Notes under the pieces: generated by a model
Told to the model about the DNA's origin: nothing
Seen by the model: the letters and a program-made list of their open reading frames with translations, nothing else
The model's database searches: none
Made by a program: the position numbers and the translations under genes
DNA from: Streptosporangium canum
GTDB taxonomy: Bacteria > Actinomycetota > Actinomycetes > Streptosporangiales > Streptosporangiaceae
Length of the DNA stretch: 64,000 bases
Direction: 5' to 3'
Assembly: GCF_900113865.1 (NCBI RefSeq)
Contig: NZ_FOQY01000004.1
Span: 186,001-250,000 of the forward strand
Shown here: positions 19,001 to 25,975 of the stretch, one piece after another
How positions within the stretch are numbered: position 1 is the first letter of the stretch
How the letters are laid out: each line of letters starts with the position of its first letter

Positions 19001-19246
19001 CAGCAGGTCCACCAGGTAGGTGAAGAACTCGACGTGGCCGCCCTGGTAGGAGCTGATCGCCACGCCCTGCACGTCCTCCTGGATCGCGGCGGTGACGATC
19101 TCCTCGACGGAGCGGTTGTGGCCCAGGTGGATGACCTCGGCCCCCTGGGCCTGCAGGATCCGCCGCATGATGTTGATGGCCGCGTCGTGTCCGTCGAACA
19201 GCGCCGCCGCCGTGACGACGCGGACCGGATGGGCGGGAACGTGCAC
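16025..19246 (-). CDS. icmF: Fused isobutyryl-CoA mutase (IcmF), adenosylcobalamin-dependent
   Basis: A 1073-residue fusion. The N-terminal B12-binding domain (about 1-130) contains DGHDAAINI with the cobalt-coordinating His near residue 20. A MeaB-type G-protein chaperone domain (about 170-420) has P-loop GTGGSGKSS. A methylmalonyl-CoA-mutase-type TIM barrel (about 520-1070) is the substrate domain. The enzyme interconverts isobutyryl-CoA and n-butyryl-CoA (and sometimes pivalyl/isovaleryl-CoA), with the GTPase domain repairing the cofactor. The GTG at 19246 is chosen because GAAGGAG lies five bases upstream; the open frame runs to 19306. Two TAGGA-type palindromes overlap its promoter region. 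Confidence 0.93.
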   Translation of the reverse strand: MHVPAHPVRVVTAAALFDGHDAAINIMRRILQAQGAEVIHLGHNRSVEEIVTAAIQEDVQGVAISSYQGGHVEFFTYLVDLLRERGAGHVKVYGGGGGVIVREEIDALHAHGVAGVFSPEDGQRLGLAGMINKVVEACDVDLAAGGPPPLAEVVTGEHRALSRAITTVESGAADAAWLQALRSAAAGRAVPVLGITGTGGSGKSSLTDELLRRIRIDSEDKLRVAVVAVDPTRRRGGGALLGDRIRMNSLAGGGVYFRSLATRGAQELPAHLGDVIAACQVAGHDLVIVETPGIGQGDAAIVPFADVSLYVMTPEFGAASQLEKIDMLDFADVVAINKYERRGAEDALRDVRRQMVRNREAFGVPPEEMPVYGTIASRFNDAGVTALYQRLRDLLGEHGLPATPRLLPEVHGSTSEVTAGIVPPARSRYLAEIADTVRGYHAHTGAQAEAARRRQRLAAVRELLAAEGADTAAVDLLLDRADAEVDPDSRALLEGWSATADAYQADELVVKVRDRELRTPLWRRTLSGNRIPRVALPRLSDHGDLLRFLRAENLPGSYPFTAGVFPFKRDDEDPTRMFAGEGDPFRTNRRFKLLSEGQPATRLSTAFDSVTLYGNDPALRPDIYGKVGTSGVSIATLDDMKTLYDGFDLSAPNTSVSMTINGPAPTILAFFLNAALDQALVRFRDEHGREPAPDEAALLRARTLATVRGTVQADILKEDQGQNTCIFSTEFSLRMMADIQEWFIANGVRNFYSVSISGYHIAEAGANPISQLAFTLANGFTYVEAYLARGMKIDDFAPNLSFFFSNGMDPEYSVLGRVARRIWAVALKERYGAAERAQKLKYHIQTSGRSLHAQEMDFNDIRTTLQALTAIYDNCNSLHTNAFDEAVTTPSPDSVRRAMAIQLIINREWGLAVNENPLQGSFIVDELTDLVEEAVLREFERISDRGGVLGAMETGYQRGRIQDESMLYETRKHDGSLPIIGVNTFRNPRGDSQHGPLELARGTEEEKRSQLDRLRGFQETHAEQAPQALQRLRRAAMSDENAFAVLMDAARVCSLGQITEALFEAGGQYRRNV

Positions 19247-19288
19247 GGGGACTCCTTCGACCGACAGCCGAGTACGCCTCGCAAAATT

Positions 19289-19324
19289 ACTAGGAAGCCC
19301 TAACAAATACTAGGACATCCTACT
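19289..19324. promoter_or_regulatory. Two 20-bp-phased TAGGA...CCTA inverted repeats upstream of icmF
   Basis: ACTAGGAAGCCCTAAC (19289-19304) and ACTAGGACATCCTACT (19309-19324) share TAGG/CCTA arms and lie exactly 20 bp (two helical turns) apart, 43-78 bases upstream of the icmF GTG. This arrangement suits cooperative binding of a dimeric repressor. The regulator is not identified in the window. Confidence 0.6.
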
Positions 19325-19354
19325 ATTTTCCCGCCGGCGGCCCCGGCGGCGCGT

Positions 19355-19612
19355 TCACTTGAGGTCCAGCGCCATGACGATGGCCAGGCCGACAAGGTGG
19401 ATCAGCACGACGGTCACGATGAGGAAGACGAACACGAACTTCGCCGGTCCGTGCTCGAACTGCCTGCCCTCCTTCAGCGCGGGCCGCTCCGCCTGACGGT
19501 CGGCGATCCGTTCCTCAAGGGTCTTCCTCCTCCGAGGGGCCGCGGCGGCCTCCAGGTCGGACGTACGGCCGGCCTCGTCCCGGTGCGGCACGCCGCCGGT
19601 GGCCGCGCTCAC
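19355..19612 (-). CDS. Small single-span membrane protein
   Basis: An 85-residue protein: a hydrophilic, charged N-terminal part (KTLEERIADRQAERPALKEG) and one transmembrane helix near the C-terminus (FVFVFLIVTVVLIHLVGLAI). The GTG start overlaps the stop of the upstream ArsR gene as GTGA (19609-19612), so it is the last gene of a three-gene unit. No family is recognised. It may be a small membrane effector under the control of the ArsR protein. Confidence 0.7.
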   Translation of the reverse strand: MSAATGGVPHRDEAGRTSDLEAAAAPRRRKTLEERIADRQAERPALKEGRQFEHGPAKFVFVFLIVTVVLIHLVGLAIVMALDLK

Positions 19613-19950
19613 CCGCGGGCCTCCGCCCGCAGCTCGGCCAGCAACTCGCCCTGACCGGCCAGCAGCTCGGCCAGGATCCGGCGAGCGGCGACCATCAGAT
19701 CGGCCACGTCGGCGGTGGACAGGGCGTAAACGACGGTGGGGCCCTCCCGGGTGGCGGTCACGATCCCCGTGCGGCGCAGCACCGCCAGCTGCTGGGACAG
19801 GCTGGACGCCTCGACGTCGATCGCGGACAGAAGGTCGCGGACGGGCAGGGGGCCGTCCTGCAGCAGTTCGAGCACCCGGATGCGGACCGGATGGCCGAGC
19901 GTGCGGAAGAACTCGGCCTTGGCCTGGTACAGGGGCACCGTCACCGTCAC
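19609..19950 (-). CDS. ArsR/SmtB family winged-helix regulator (paralogue of 5118-5459)
   Basis: A 113-residue winged-helix protein (TLGHPVRIRVLELL, SSLSQQLAVLRR, wing EGPTVVYALS) with a Gln/Glu/Leu-rich C-terminal helix. It lacks cysteine or His metal sites. It is a gap-free paralogue of the ArsR gene at 5118. The GTG start at 19950 forms a GTGA overlap with the preceding 64-codon gene and its own stop forms a GTGA overlap with the membrane-protein gene, so all three are coupled. A second in-frame GTG at 19944 is possible. Confidence 0.88.
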   Translation of the reverse strand: MTVTVPLYQAKAEFFRTLGHPVRIRVLELLQDGPLPVRDLLSAIDVEASSLSQQLAVLRRTGIVTATREGPTVVYALSTADVADLMVAARRILAELLAGQGELLAELRAEARG

Positions 19951-20141
19951 CCTGTTCCGCCGGCGGGCCCGCCGCCCGCGTACCGCACGTCGATGCCGTG
20001 CCGGTCGGCGATCCGCAGCAGGTTCTCCAGCCGACCGCCCAGAACCTCGACGGCGTGGTGGTCGAAGGCCTGCCGCATGACCCGCAGCTCGGCGTCGACC
20101 TCGTCGACGCGCGCCCGTAGCTCCGCCGCGAACTCGCTCAT
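19947..20141 (-). CDS. Small helical protein of unknown function, first gene of ArsR unit
   Basis: A 64-residue protein, mostly predicted coiled-coil helix (FAAELRARVDEVDAELRVMR), ending in a Gly-rich tail. The ATG is followed by MSEFAAEL and the stop overlaps the ArsR GTG by 4 bases. The tight overlap supports a real gene although no family is recognised. It may be a partner or effector-sensing accessory of the ArsR protein. Confidence 0.6.
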   Translation of the reverse strand: MSEFAAELRARVDEVDAELRVMRQAFDHHAVEVLGGRLENLLRIADRHGIDVRYAGGGPAGGTG

Positions 20142-20222
20142 GCCCCCACTCCCGGTAGATCAGACCAATCCCGGCACCTGGACAGTGAGCGCATGACACT
20201 CATGATGTGGCAAGTTGCATAA

Positions 20223-20253
20223 TTGTTCAAATCATAAGGTTTCTAGGTACGAT
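20223..20253 (+). promoter_or_regulatory. Candidate sigma70-type promoter upstream of DUF3073 gene
   Basis: TTGTTC (20223-20228) and TACGAT (20248-20253) are separated by 19 bp in the AT-rich part of the 301-bp gap between the ArsR unit and DUF3073. The same AT-rich stretch probably also holds the divergent ArsR-unit promoter. The rest of the gap to 20442 holds no gene I can support. Confidence 0.4.
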
Positions 20254-20442
20254 GCGGGCAGTGATATCTTCTCGGACGTCACCCGGCCGACTCGGATCCC
20301 GGGCCAGACCAGGCCGGCGCGGAGCGGGGATGCGCCGGGTGCGACGAGCAAGAGCTGGCCTAGGATGTCAAGCTGCGTCAGTCGGTAATGCGACAGTGAC
20401 GAAAGGTCGAGCGCGACCTGCGTGCGTAGAGGGAGTACAGCC

Positions 20443-20610
20443 ATGGGGCGGGGTCGAGCCAAGGCGAAGCAGACGAAGGTGGCTCGCGAGCTGAAGTACG
20501 GCACTCACGACATCGATCTTGAGCGGCTGCGTCGGGAGCTCGGCTCCGGTGATGAGCCCGCGCCGGAGGTCGAGGCCGACGACCCCGCCGACGGCCCGGC
20601 CGGCCGGTAG
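20443..20610 (+). CDS. DUF3073 family protein
   Basis: A 55-residue basic-then-acidic protein beginning MGRGRAKAKQTKVARELKY, the hallmark of actinobacterial DUF3073, and ending in an acidic tail. AGAGGGAG lies 8 bases before the ATG, which rules out the upstream in-frame start at 20422. Function unknown; the family is widespread in actinobacteria. A GC-rich hairpin follows the stop codon. Confidence 0.9.
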   Translation: MGRGRAKAKQTKVARELKYGTHDIDLERLRRELGSGDEPAPEVEADDPADGPAGR

Positions 20611-20619
20611 GCCCGGAAA

Positions 20620-20640
20620 CCGGCGGGCACGGCCCGCCGG
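20620..20640. terminator. 9-bp perfect hairpin after DUF3073 gene
   Basis: CCGGCGGGC and GCCCGCCGG are separated by ACG. The hairpin lies 10 bases after the DUF3073 stop and before the convergent TetR gene end. No U tract. Confidence 0.65.
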
Positions 20641-20725
20641 CACGGGCCACGATCACTCCTCCACGGCGTGATCACGCCGGAGCAGACCGGCACAGCTCAC
20701 CACCCGGGGCCGCGGCCCGGCCCGG

Positions 20726-21850
20726 CTACCCGTGGTGTCTCGTCGGCGCCGGCTGGGCCTGGGCGGCCGGTGCGGCCCCGCCGGCCGACGCGGCCGCGTG
20801 GCAGGCGCCGCGGCCGTCGGCTCGGGCGACGATCCGGCCCGCCTCGACGCGGACGGCGACCTCGGTCCCGTCGCTGACGGCGGGCACACCGGCCGCCGCG
20901 GCGAGGGTGCCGGACTCGTCGTACACCACCTGCAGGCGCGGCCAGGCCGACGGCGGGAAGGCCTGGCGCAGGCAGTTGCAGAGGTCGGCGACGGCCAGCC
21001 GCGCCAGCGGCGCCAGCTCGCCGGGGTCACCGGTGACCAGGACGGCGGTGACCGTGGCCCCGGGCGCCGCGGCCCGTACCGCCTCCTCGGCGGCCTCAAG
21101 CCGGTGCAGCCCGAGGATCGCCACCACGCCGTCGCCCGCGAGCCGCGCCGGGCCGCCACGGACGACGTCCACGGCGGGCGGCGGGGACCACGGCTCGTCG
21201 GCGGGCCGGGCCTGCGGGATGTACGGGATGTGCGGGGGCTGCCACACGTCGCCCAGATCGAGGTCCGCGAGCCGCTCGCAGACGCCGACGACGTTGAAGG
21301 GCTCGATGAAGCCGGGGGCGGCGGCGGCCATCTGGCTCGCGCCGTGCAGGGTCGTGAGCGCGGCCTCGGCCACGCACACCATGCGGCCGGCGGACGTCGC
21401 CGGCGGGCGCAGCCGCTCCAGGGCCAGTCCGAGCAGGATCGCGTCGAGCTTCATCAGCTGCGTGAACGGCCGCCGGGTCCGTTCGTCCACGATGACCTCG
21501 GACATCAGGTCCATGCCGAGCCAGGCCGGGCCGGGCCGCTCGTCGGTGGCGAGGGGGAGCCGGGCGACCCAGGCGCGGGCGAACGCGCTGAGCGCCTCGC
21601 GGGCGGTACGGCCCGGCTCCGGGTGCGGCGGCTCGGGTGCGCGCTCGGCGAGGTCGGCCAGGACGGCGAAGTAGAGAGCCCGCTTGCCGGGGAAGTTGGA
21701 GTAGACCGCGCCGCGGGTGAGCTCGGCGCGCTCGGCGATGCCGTCGATCTTGGCGTCGCGGAAGCCGCGTTCGGTGAACTCCTCCCTGGCCGCGGCGAGC
21801 ACCTTGGCGCGGTTGCGTTCCTGCAGCTCCGCCCGGTTGAGCCGGTTCAT
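20726..21850 (-). CDS. TetR family regulator with extra C-terminal thioredoxin-like domain
   Basis: A 374-residue protein, much longer than a usual TetR (about 200). Residues about 8-55 are the TetR HTH (ERNRAKVLAAAREEFTERGF, TRGAVYSNFPGKRALY). Residues about 60-200 fit the regulatory domain. The remaining part (about 225-340) resembles a degenerate thioredoxin/peroxiredoxin fold (LVTGDPGELAPLARLAVAD, VVYDESGTLAAAAGV, AVRVEAGRIVARADG) without the catalytic cysteines in their usual place. The ATG at 21850 has GAGGAGG upstream. It is divergent from a P450 remnant. Confidence 0.85.
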   Translation of the reverse strand: MNRLNRAELQERNRAKVLAAAREEFTERGFRDAKIDGIAERAELTRGAVYSNFPGKRALYFAVLADLAERAPEPPHPEPGRTAREALSAFARAWVARLPLATDERPGPAWLGMDLMSEVIVDERTRRPFTQLMKLDAILLGLALERLRPPATSAGRMVCVAEAALTTLHGASQMAAAAPGFIEPFNVVGVCERLADLDLGDVWQPPHIPYIPQARPADEPWSPPPAVDVVRGGPARLAGDGVVAILGLHRLEAAEEAVRAAAPGATVTAVLVTGDPGELAPLARLAVADLCNCLRQAFPPSAWPRLQVVYDESGTLAAAAGVPAVSDGTEVAVRVEAGRIVARADGRGACHAAASAGGAAPAAQAQPAPTRHHG

Positions 21851-21953
21851 CGTCCTCCTCGTCGCGGCATTGCCCGTCCGTCCGATCCACGATACTCGGA
21901 CCGGTACATATGATGAGACCATCTGATTAGATCATTCGAAATCTGGAGCATTC

Positions 21954-22325
21954 ATGACCGCCGTCAGAGCGGATGCGAGCGGCGTTCCCGAGATCGACCG
22001 CCCGCGCCGGCGGGAGTACGGCGCCGCCGTAGCGGTCGGCTGGGGCCAGGTGTTCGCCGCCGCCATCGTCTCCGCCAACCGCGACCCGCGCGTGTTCGCC
22101 GCCCCCGAACGGCTGGACATCAGCCGCGAGGCAGGAGCGCCGGGACATCTCGGATATGCTCACGGGCCACACTTCTGTCTCGGGGCCGCGCCGGCCCGGG
22201 TGCAGACCGAGGTCGCGCTCGCCGCACTGCTGCGCCGCTTCCCCGGCCTGGCGCTCGCCGGCGCCCCGGGGCGCGTCCCCGACCCGGGCACGTGGCGCCT
22301 GGCGGCACTGCCCGTCACCCTCTGA
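21954..22325 (+). pseudogene. C-terminal remnant of a cytochrome P450
   Basis: A 123-codon frame carrying only the last third of a P450: the SANRDPRVFAAPERLD segment and the heme-thiolate loop YAHGPHFCLG (the usual Phe replaced by Tyr), then the L-helix TEVALAALLRRFPGL. The I-helix and the ExxR region are absent, so it cannot be a working enzyme. It has its own ATG with GGAG upstream, so a short product may still be made. It is divergent from the TetR gene, which may once have controlled the intact P450. Confidence 0.8.
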
Positions 22326-22387
22326 CCCGGGCCTGACCCGGCCCTTCCGCGTTCCGGTCCGCACAACCGTTGAGAAGAGGTTTCCGA

Positions 22388-23683
22388 GTGGCACGCATCG
22401 GTAAAGGCGACCCGCTGACGTGTTCTTTCTGCGGGAAGAGCCAGAAGCAGGTCCGCAAGCTCATCGCGGGCCCAGCCGGCGTCTACATCTGCGATGAGTG
22501 CGTGGAGCTCTGCAACGAGCTCATCGAGGAGGAGCTCAACGGAACCCTTGAGGACGGACCGCGGGATCTGCCGAAGCCGCGGGAGATCCACGCGTTCCTG
22601 GAGCAGTACGTCGTCGGGCAGGAAAGCGCCAAGAAGACACTCTCGGTGGCGGTCTACAACCACTACAAACGCATTCGGCCGGGAGCCGCCGGGAACGGCC
22701 GCCACCCCGCGGAGAAAGAGCCGGTCGAGCTCGGCAAGTCCAACATCCTGCTGATCGGCCCGACCGGCTGCGGCAAGACCTACCTCGCCCAGACGCTCGC
22801 CCGGATGCTCGACGTCCCGTTCGCGATCGCCGACGCCACCGCGCTCACCGAGGCCGGCTACGTCGGGGAGGACGTCGAGAACATCCTGCTCAAGCTGCTC
22901 CAGGCCGCGGACTACGACGTCAAGAAGGCCGAGACCGGCATCGTCTACATCGACGAGATCGACAAGGTGGCCCGCAAGAGCGAGAACCCGTCGATCACCC
23001 GCGACGTCTCCGGTGAGGGCGTCCAGCAGGCGCTGCTGAAGATGTTGGAGGGCACGGTCGCGAGCGTGCCGCCGCAGGGCGGCCGCAAGCACCCGCAGCA
23101 GGATTTCATCCAGATCGACACGGGCAACGTGCTGTTCATCGTCGGCGGCGCGTTCGCCGGTCTGGAGCAGATCATCGAGCAGCGGGTCGGCCGCAGGGGC
23201 GCCGGGTTCGGCGCCGCGATCCCCGCCCGGGAGGAGCAGGAGAACCGGGACGCCTTCGCCGAGGTCATGCCCGAGGACCTGCTGAAGTTCGGACTGATCC
23301 CGGAACTGGTCGGCCGGCTCCCGGTGCTGTCGACCTTCCAGCCGCTGGACCGGACGGCGCTGATGCGGATCCTCACCGAGCCGCGCAACGCGCTGATCAA
23401 GCAGTACCAGAAGCTCTTCGAGATCGACGGCGTCGAGCTGGAGTTCGCCGAGGGCGCCGTCGGCGCGATCGCCGAACAGGCGCTGCTCCGCCGTACCGGC
23501 GCCCGAGCGACCCGCGCGGTCCTCGAGGAGGTCCTGCTCAACGTGATGTACGAGGTGCCGAGCCGGGACGACGTGGCCCGCGTGGTGGTCAGCCGCGACA
23601 CCGTGCTCGACAACGTCAACCCGACCCTGGTCCCGCGCGAGCAGCCCAACCGCGGATGGGAGCGCCCCGAGAAGTCCGCCTGA
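22388..23683 (+). CDS. clpX: ATP-dependent Clp protease ATP-binding subunit ClpX (possible second copy)
   Basis: A 431-residue AAA+ unfoldase. It has the N-terminal zinc finger C12/C15/C35/C38, Walker A GPTGCGKT (124-131), pore loop GYVGED, Walker B IVYIDE, RKH loop GGRKHP and the small C-terminal domain. GTG start with AAGAGG upstream. The ClpP-docking loop reads GAGFG (271-275) where ClpX normally has a Leu/Ile/Val-Gly-Phe tripeptide. The gene is not next to clpP, tig or valS, which usually accompany the main copy. It may therefore be a paralogue with altered ClpP interaction; whether another clpX exists cannot be seen here. Confidence 0.93.
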   Translation: MARIGKGDPLTCSFCGKSQKQVRKLIAGPAGVYICDECVELCNELIEEELNGTLEDGPRDLPKPREIHAFLEQYVVGQESAKKTLSVAVYNHYKRIRPGAAGNGRHPAEKEPVELGKSNILLIGPTGCGKTYLAQTLARMLDVPFAIADATALTEAGYVGEDVENILLKLLQAADYDVKKAETGIVYIDEIDKVARKSENPSITRDVSGEGVQQALLKMLEGTVASVPPQGGRKHPQQDFIQIDTGNVLFIVGGAFAGLEQIIEQRVGRRGAGFGAAIPAREEQENRDAFAEVMPEDLLKFGLIPELVGRLPVLSTFQPLDRTALMRILTEPRNALIKQYQKLFEIDGVELEFAEGAVGAIAEQALLRRTGARATRAVLEEVLLNVMYEVPSRDDVARVVVSRDTVLDNVNPTLVPREQPNRGWERPEKSA

Positions 23684-23890
23684 GGCGTCCCTCGGCCGGC
23701 GTCGCGGGATCGTCGGCCCCGGCACCTCGGCCGCCAGGCCCTCCATGGTGATGCCCGGCTTCACGGGGGAGCCGCCGCGACCGGGCAGGTCGTGTCCCGC
23801 CGCCCGGCCGGAGTCCGCATGGGATGAGCATCCCCGGCGCGCACGGCGCAGGTGTAGCCTTCGCTCCCACTGGGTGGAAGGAGTGAGCGG

Positions 23891-24655
23891 ATGGCCGGCG
23901 GCTCGCGCGATCCGGGACGGTCGGTGACCTCCCGCGTCCTGGCCATCCTCGGCGCCTTCGACACCGGGCACCCGCGCCTCACCCTGACCGACATCGCCCG
24001 GCGCAGCGGGCTGGCTCTGAGCACCGTCCACCGGCTGGTCGCCGAGCTCGAGGACTGGCAGGCGCTCAGCCGCACCCCGGACGGCCGCTTCCACGTCGGC
24101 CTGCGGCTGTGGGAGCTCGGCCAGCTCGCCGCCAACCGGCTGCAGGAGGTGGCCCATCCCTGGCTGCAGGAGCTGTTCGCCGGCACCGGCGAGAACGTCC
24201 ATCTGGCCATCCGCGACGGCCTCGAGGTCCTCTACGTCGACAAGGTGTACGGCCGGCGGGCCGTGCCCATCCTCTCCCGCACCGGCAGCCGACTGCCCAT
24301 GCACCCCACCGGCGTCGGCAAGGCGCTCCTCGCCTCCGAGGCCGACTGGTTCATCACCTCCTACCTGTCCCGCACCCTGGAGCGGCCCACCCCGCACACC
24401 ATCACCGAGCCCGGCAGGCTGGCCCGCGAGCTCAGGCAGGTCCACGCCCGGGGGTATGCGACCACCCACGAGGAGATGACGCTGGGCTCCTGCTCGGCGG
24501 CCGCGCCCGTCGTCGTGGACGGCCGCGCCGTCGCGGCGCTGGGGATCGTCGTCTCCTCCCACCGCGTCCGGGAGCTGCGACACCTGGTCGACCCGCTCAT
24601 GGCCGTGGCCGCCCAGATCTCCCACGCGTACAAGGCCGAGACCGTCCGGGATTGA
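23891..24655 (+). CDS. IclR family transcriptional regulator
   Basis: A 254-residue regulator. The N-terminal winged helix (residues about 10-70: SRVLAILGAFDTGHPRLTLT, LALSTVHRLVAELE) is followed by the IclR effector-binding GAF-like domain (about 80-250) with the conserved MHPTGVGKALLA, YATTHEEMTLGSCSAAAPV and ALGIVVSSHR segments. GGAAGGAG lies 7 bases before the ATG. The effector is unknown. It stands alone between clpX and the HTH gene at 24769. Confidence 0.92.
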   Translation: MAGGSRDPGRSVTSRVLAILGAFDTGHPRLTLTDIARRSGLALSTVHRLVAELEDWQALSRTPDGRFHVGLRLWELGQLAANRLQEVAHPWLQELFAGTGENVHLAIRDGLEVLYVDKVYGRRAVPILSRTGSRLPMHPTGVGKALLASEADWFITSYLSRTLERPTPHTITEPGRLARELRQVHARGYATTHEEMTLGSCSAAAPVVVDGRAVAALGIVVSSHRVRELRHLVDPLMAVAAQISHAYKAETVRD

Positions 24656-24741
24656 CCCGGCCGCCGAGGAGTGACGGCGGCCAGGCGGTGAGGGCCACCC
24701 GTCCATGGCGTACGGCATAGCGCAACAAACTTCCGTATCAC

Positions 24742-24765
24742 TCCCTATATGGCTTAAGTTAGGGA
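24742..24765. promoter_or_regulatory. TCCCTA...TAGGGA inverted repeat upstream of HTH gene
   Basis: Six-base arms TCCCTA (24742-24747) and TAGGGA (24760-24765) are separated by an AT-rich 12-bp spacer, ending 3 bases before the ATG at 24769. It overlaps the expected ribosome-binding or promoter region, so autoregulation by the HTH protein is plausible. Confidence 0.45.
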
Positions 24766-24768
24766 CTG

Positions 24769-25227
24769 ATGAGGGAAGAAATGTACTCGGTCGAGCAGGT
24801 GGCCGACCGGCTCGGCCTGCATGTGCGCACCGTGCGCGGCTACATCCGCGCCGGCCGCCTCAAGGCGGTACGGATCGGCAAGCAGTACCGGATCGCCCAT
24901 GCCGACCTTGAGGCGCTGACCGGACGGCCGCAGCCCGCACCGGCCCGATCCGGTGTCGCGCGGGTGGAGGTGTCGAGCATCGTGCAGATCGACGGCATCG
25001 ACCGGGCCTCGGCCGACCGGCTGGGCACGCTCGTCATGGCCGGGGCGAACACCTCCCACGACCCCGCGCACCCGATGCGCGTCCAGACCGTCCACGACGA
25101 GGACCGTGACCGCATGAAGATCGTGATATTGGGCGGCGCCGCCGCCACCGCCGAGGTGCTGCGTCTTCTCGAAGCCATACTCGACGGCGGCAACGGCCTG
25201 CTCACCCGGGAGGCCGGCGGTGCCTGA
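24769..25227 (+). CDS. Helix-turn-helix (MerR/excisionase-type) DNA-binding protein
   Basis: A 152-residue protein. Residues about 5-50 form a MerR/excisionase-type winged HTH (YSVEQVADRLGLHVRTVRGY, RLKAVRIGKQYRIAHADLEAL). Residues about 60-150 are a small alpha/beta domain with no recognised family. An in-frame ATG at 24781 with GAGGGAAG just upstream is a good alternative start. The stop overlaps the GTG of the SUMF1-fold gene by 8 bases, so the two are coupled. Likely the regulator of this accessory unit. Confidence 0.8.
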   Translation: MREEMYSVEQVADRLGLHVRTVRGYIRAGRLKAVRIGKQYRIAHADLEALTGRPQPAPARSGVARVEVSSIVQIDGIDRASADRLGTLVMAGANTSHDPAHPMRVQTVHDEDRDRMKIVILGGAAATAEVLRLLEAILDGGNGLLTREAGGA

Positions 25228-25975
25228 CGTGGAAGCGGGCCGGGGTGCCGGTGCCGAGGTGCGGCCCGGCCGCCGCGCAGGACGCGATGGACCTGAACCG
25301 GCGCCTCGGACGATCGCCGAACGCATGATCGGGATCCCCGCCGGGGAGATCGTCCTGCGGGACGAGGGCACGGCGACGGACTGGAAGGTCGAGGTCGGGG
25401 CCTTCCGGCTGGCGCCGTATCCCGTGACCCGCGAGCTGTACCGCGCCGTTCTGGGCGAGGCGCCCGCGAGCCCGGCGGGGCCGCGGACGCCGGTGACCGA
25501 GATCTCCTGGAAGGAGGCCGTCCGGTTCTGCAACCTGATCTCGCAGGCGGCGGGGCTCGAACCCTGCTACTCGACGGGCGAGGACCCCGACGGGCAGGAC
25601 GTGGCCTGCGACTGGGGGGCCGACGGCTATCGTCTCCCGTCCGAGGCGGAGTGGGAGTACGCGTGCAGGGCCGGGACCTCCGGCGTCCGCTACGGAGAGC
25701 TGGACGAGATCGCCTGGTACCGCGGGAACTCCGGTGGCGAGGTGCACGACGTCGCGACCAGGGCGCCGAACGCGTGGGGCCTCCACGACATGATCGGCAA
25801 CGTGTGGGAGTGGTGCTGGGATGTCTATGACCCCGGGGTCTACGGCCCGTACCGCGTGTTCCGCGGCGGTGGCGCGTACGATCACCCCCGCGGATGCCGG
25901 GCGTCGTGCCGCCGCAAGAGCCATCCGACTTTTCGCGTCGACGACCTCGGGTTCCGGCTCGCCCGGTCGCGGTGA
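25220..25975 (+). CDS. SUMF1/formylglycine-generating-enzyme-fold protein, probably not a true FGE
   Basis: A 251-residue protein with the FGE-sulfatase fold: IPAGEIVLRDEG, APYPVTRELYRAV, PVTEISWKEAVRFCNLIS, YRLPSEAEWEYACRAG, NAWGLHDMIGNVWEWCWD and the closing RVFRGGGAYDHP, DDLGFRLAR. In true FGE two cysteines after the GGS motif bind copper; here the first position is Asp221 and only the second is Cys (C226). Oxidation of a target cysteine to formylglycine is therefore doubtful, and a binding or other catalytic role is more likely. GTG start with GGAGG upstream, overlapping the HTH gene by 8 bases and the following fragment by 4. Confidence 0.82.
   Translation: MPDVEAGRGAGAEVRPGRRAGRDGPEPAPRTIAERMIGIPAGEIVLRDEGTATDWKVEVGAFRLAPYPVTRELYRAVLGEAPASPAGPRTPVTEISWKEAVRFCNLISQAAGLEPCYSTGEDPDGQDVACDWGADGYRLPSEAEWEYACRAGTSGVRYGELDEIAWYRGNSGGEVHDVATRAPNAWGLHDMIGNVWEWCWDVYDPGVYGPYRVFRGGGAYDHPRGCRASCRRKSHPTFRVDDLGFRLARSR

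Noticed and set aside
17621..19303. 560-codon plus-strand frame opposite icmF
   Set aside because: Low-complexity shadow of the IcmF coding sequence.
19247..19354. Cobalamin riboswitch upstream of icmF
   Set aside because: The leader is too short and no B12-box-like sequence was seen; palindromic operators explain the region better.
25220..25975. Calling the SUMF1-fold protein a genuine formylglycine-generating enzyme
   Set aside because: One of the two copper-binding cysteine positions is Asp and no sulfatase is nearby.
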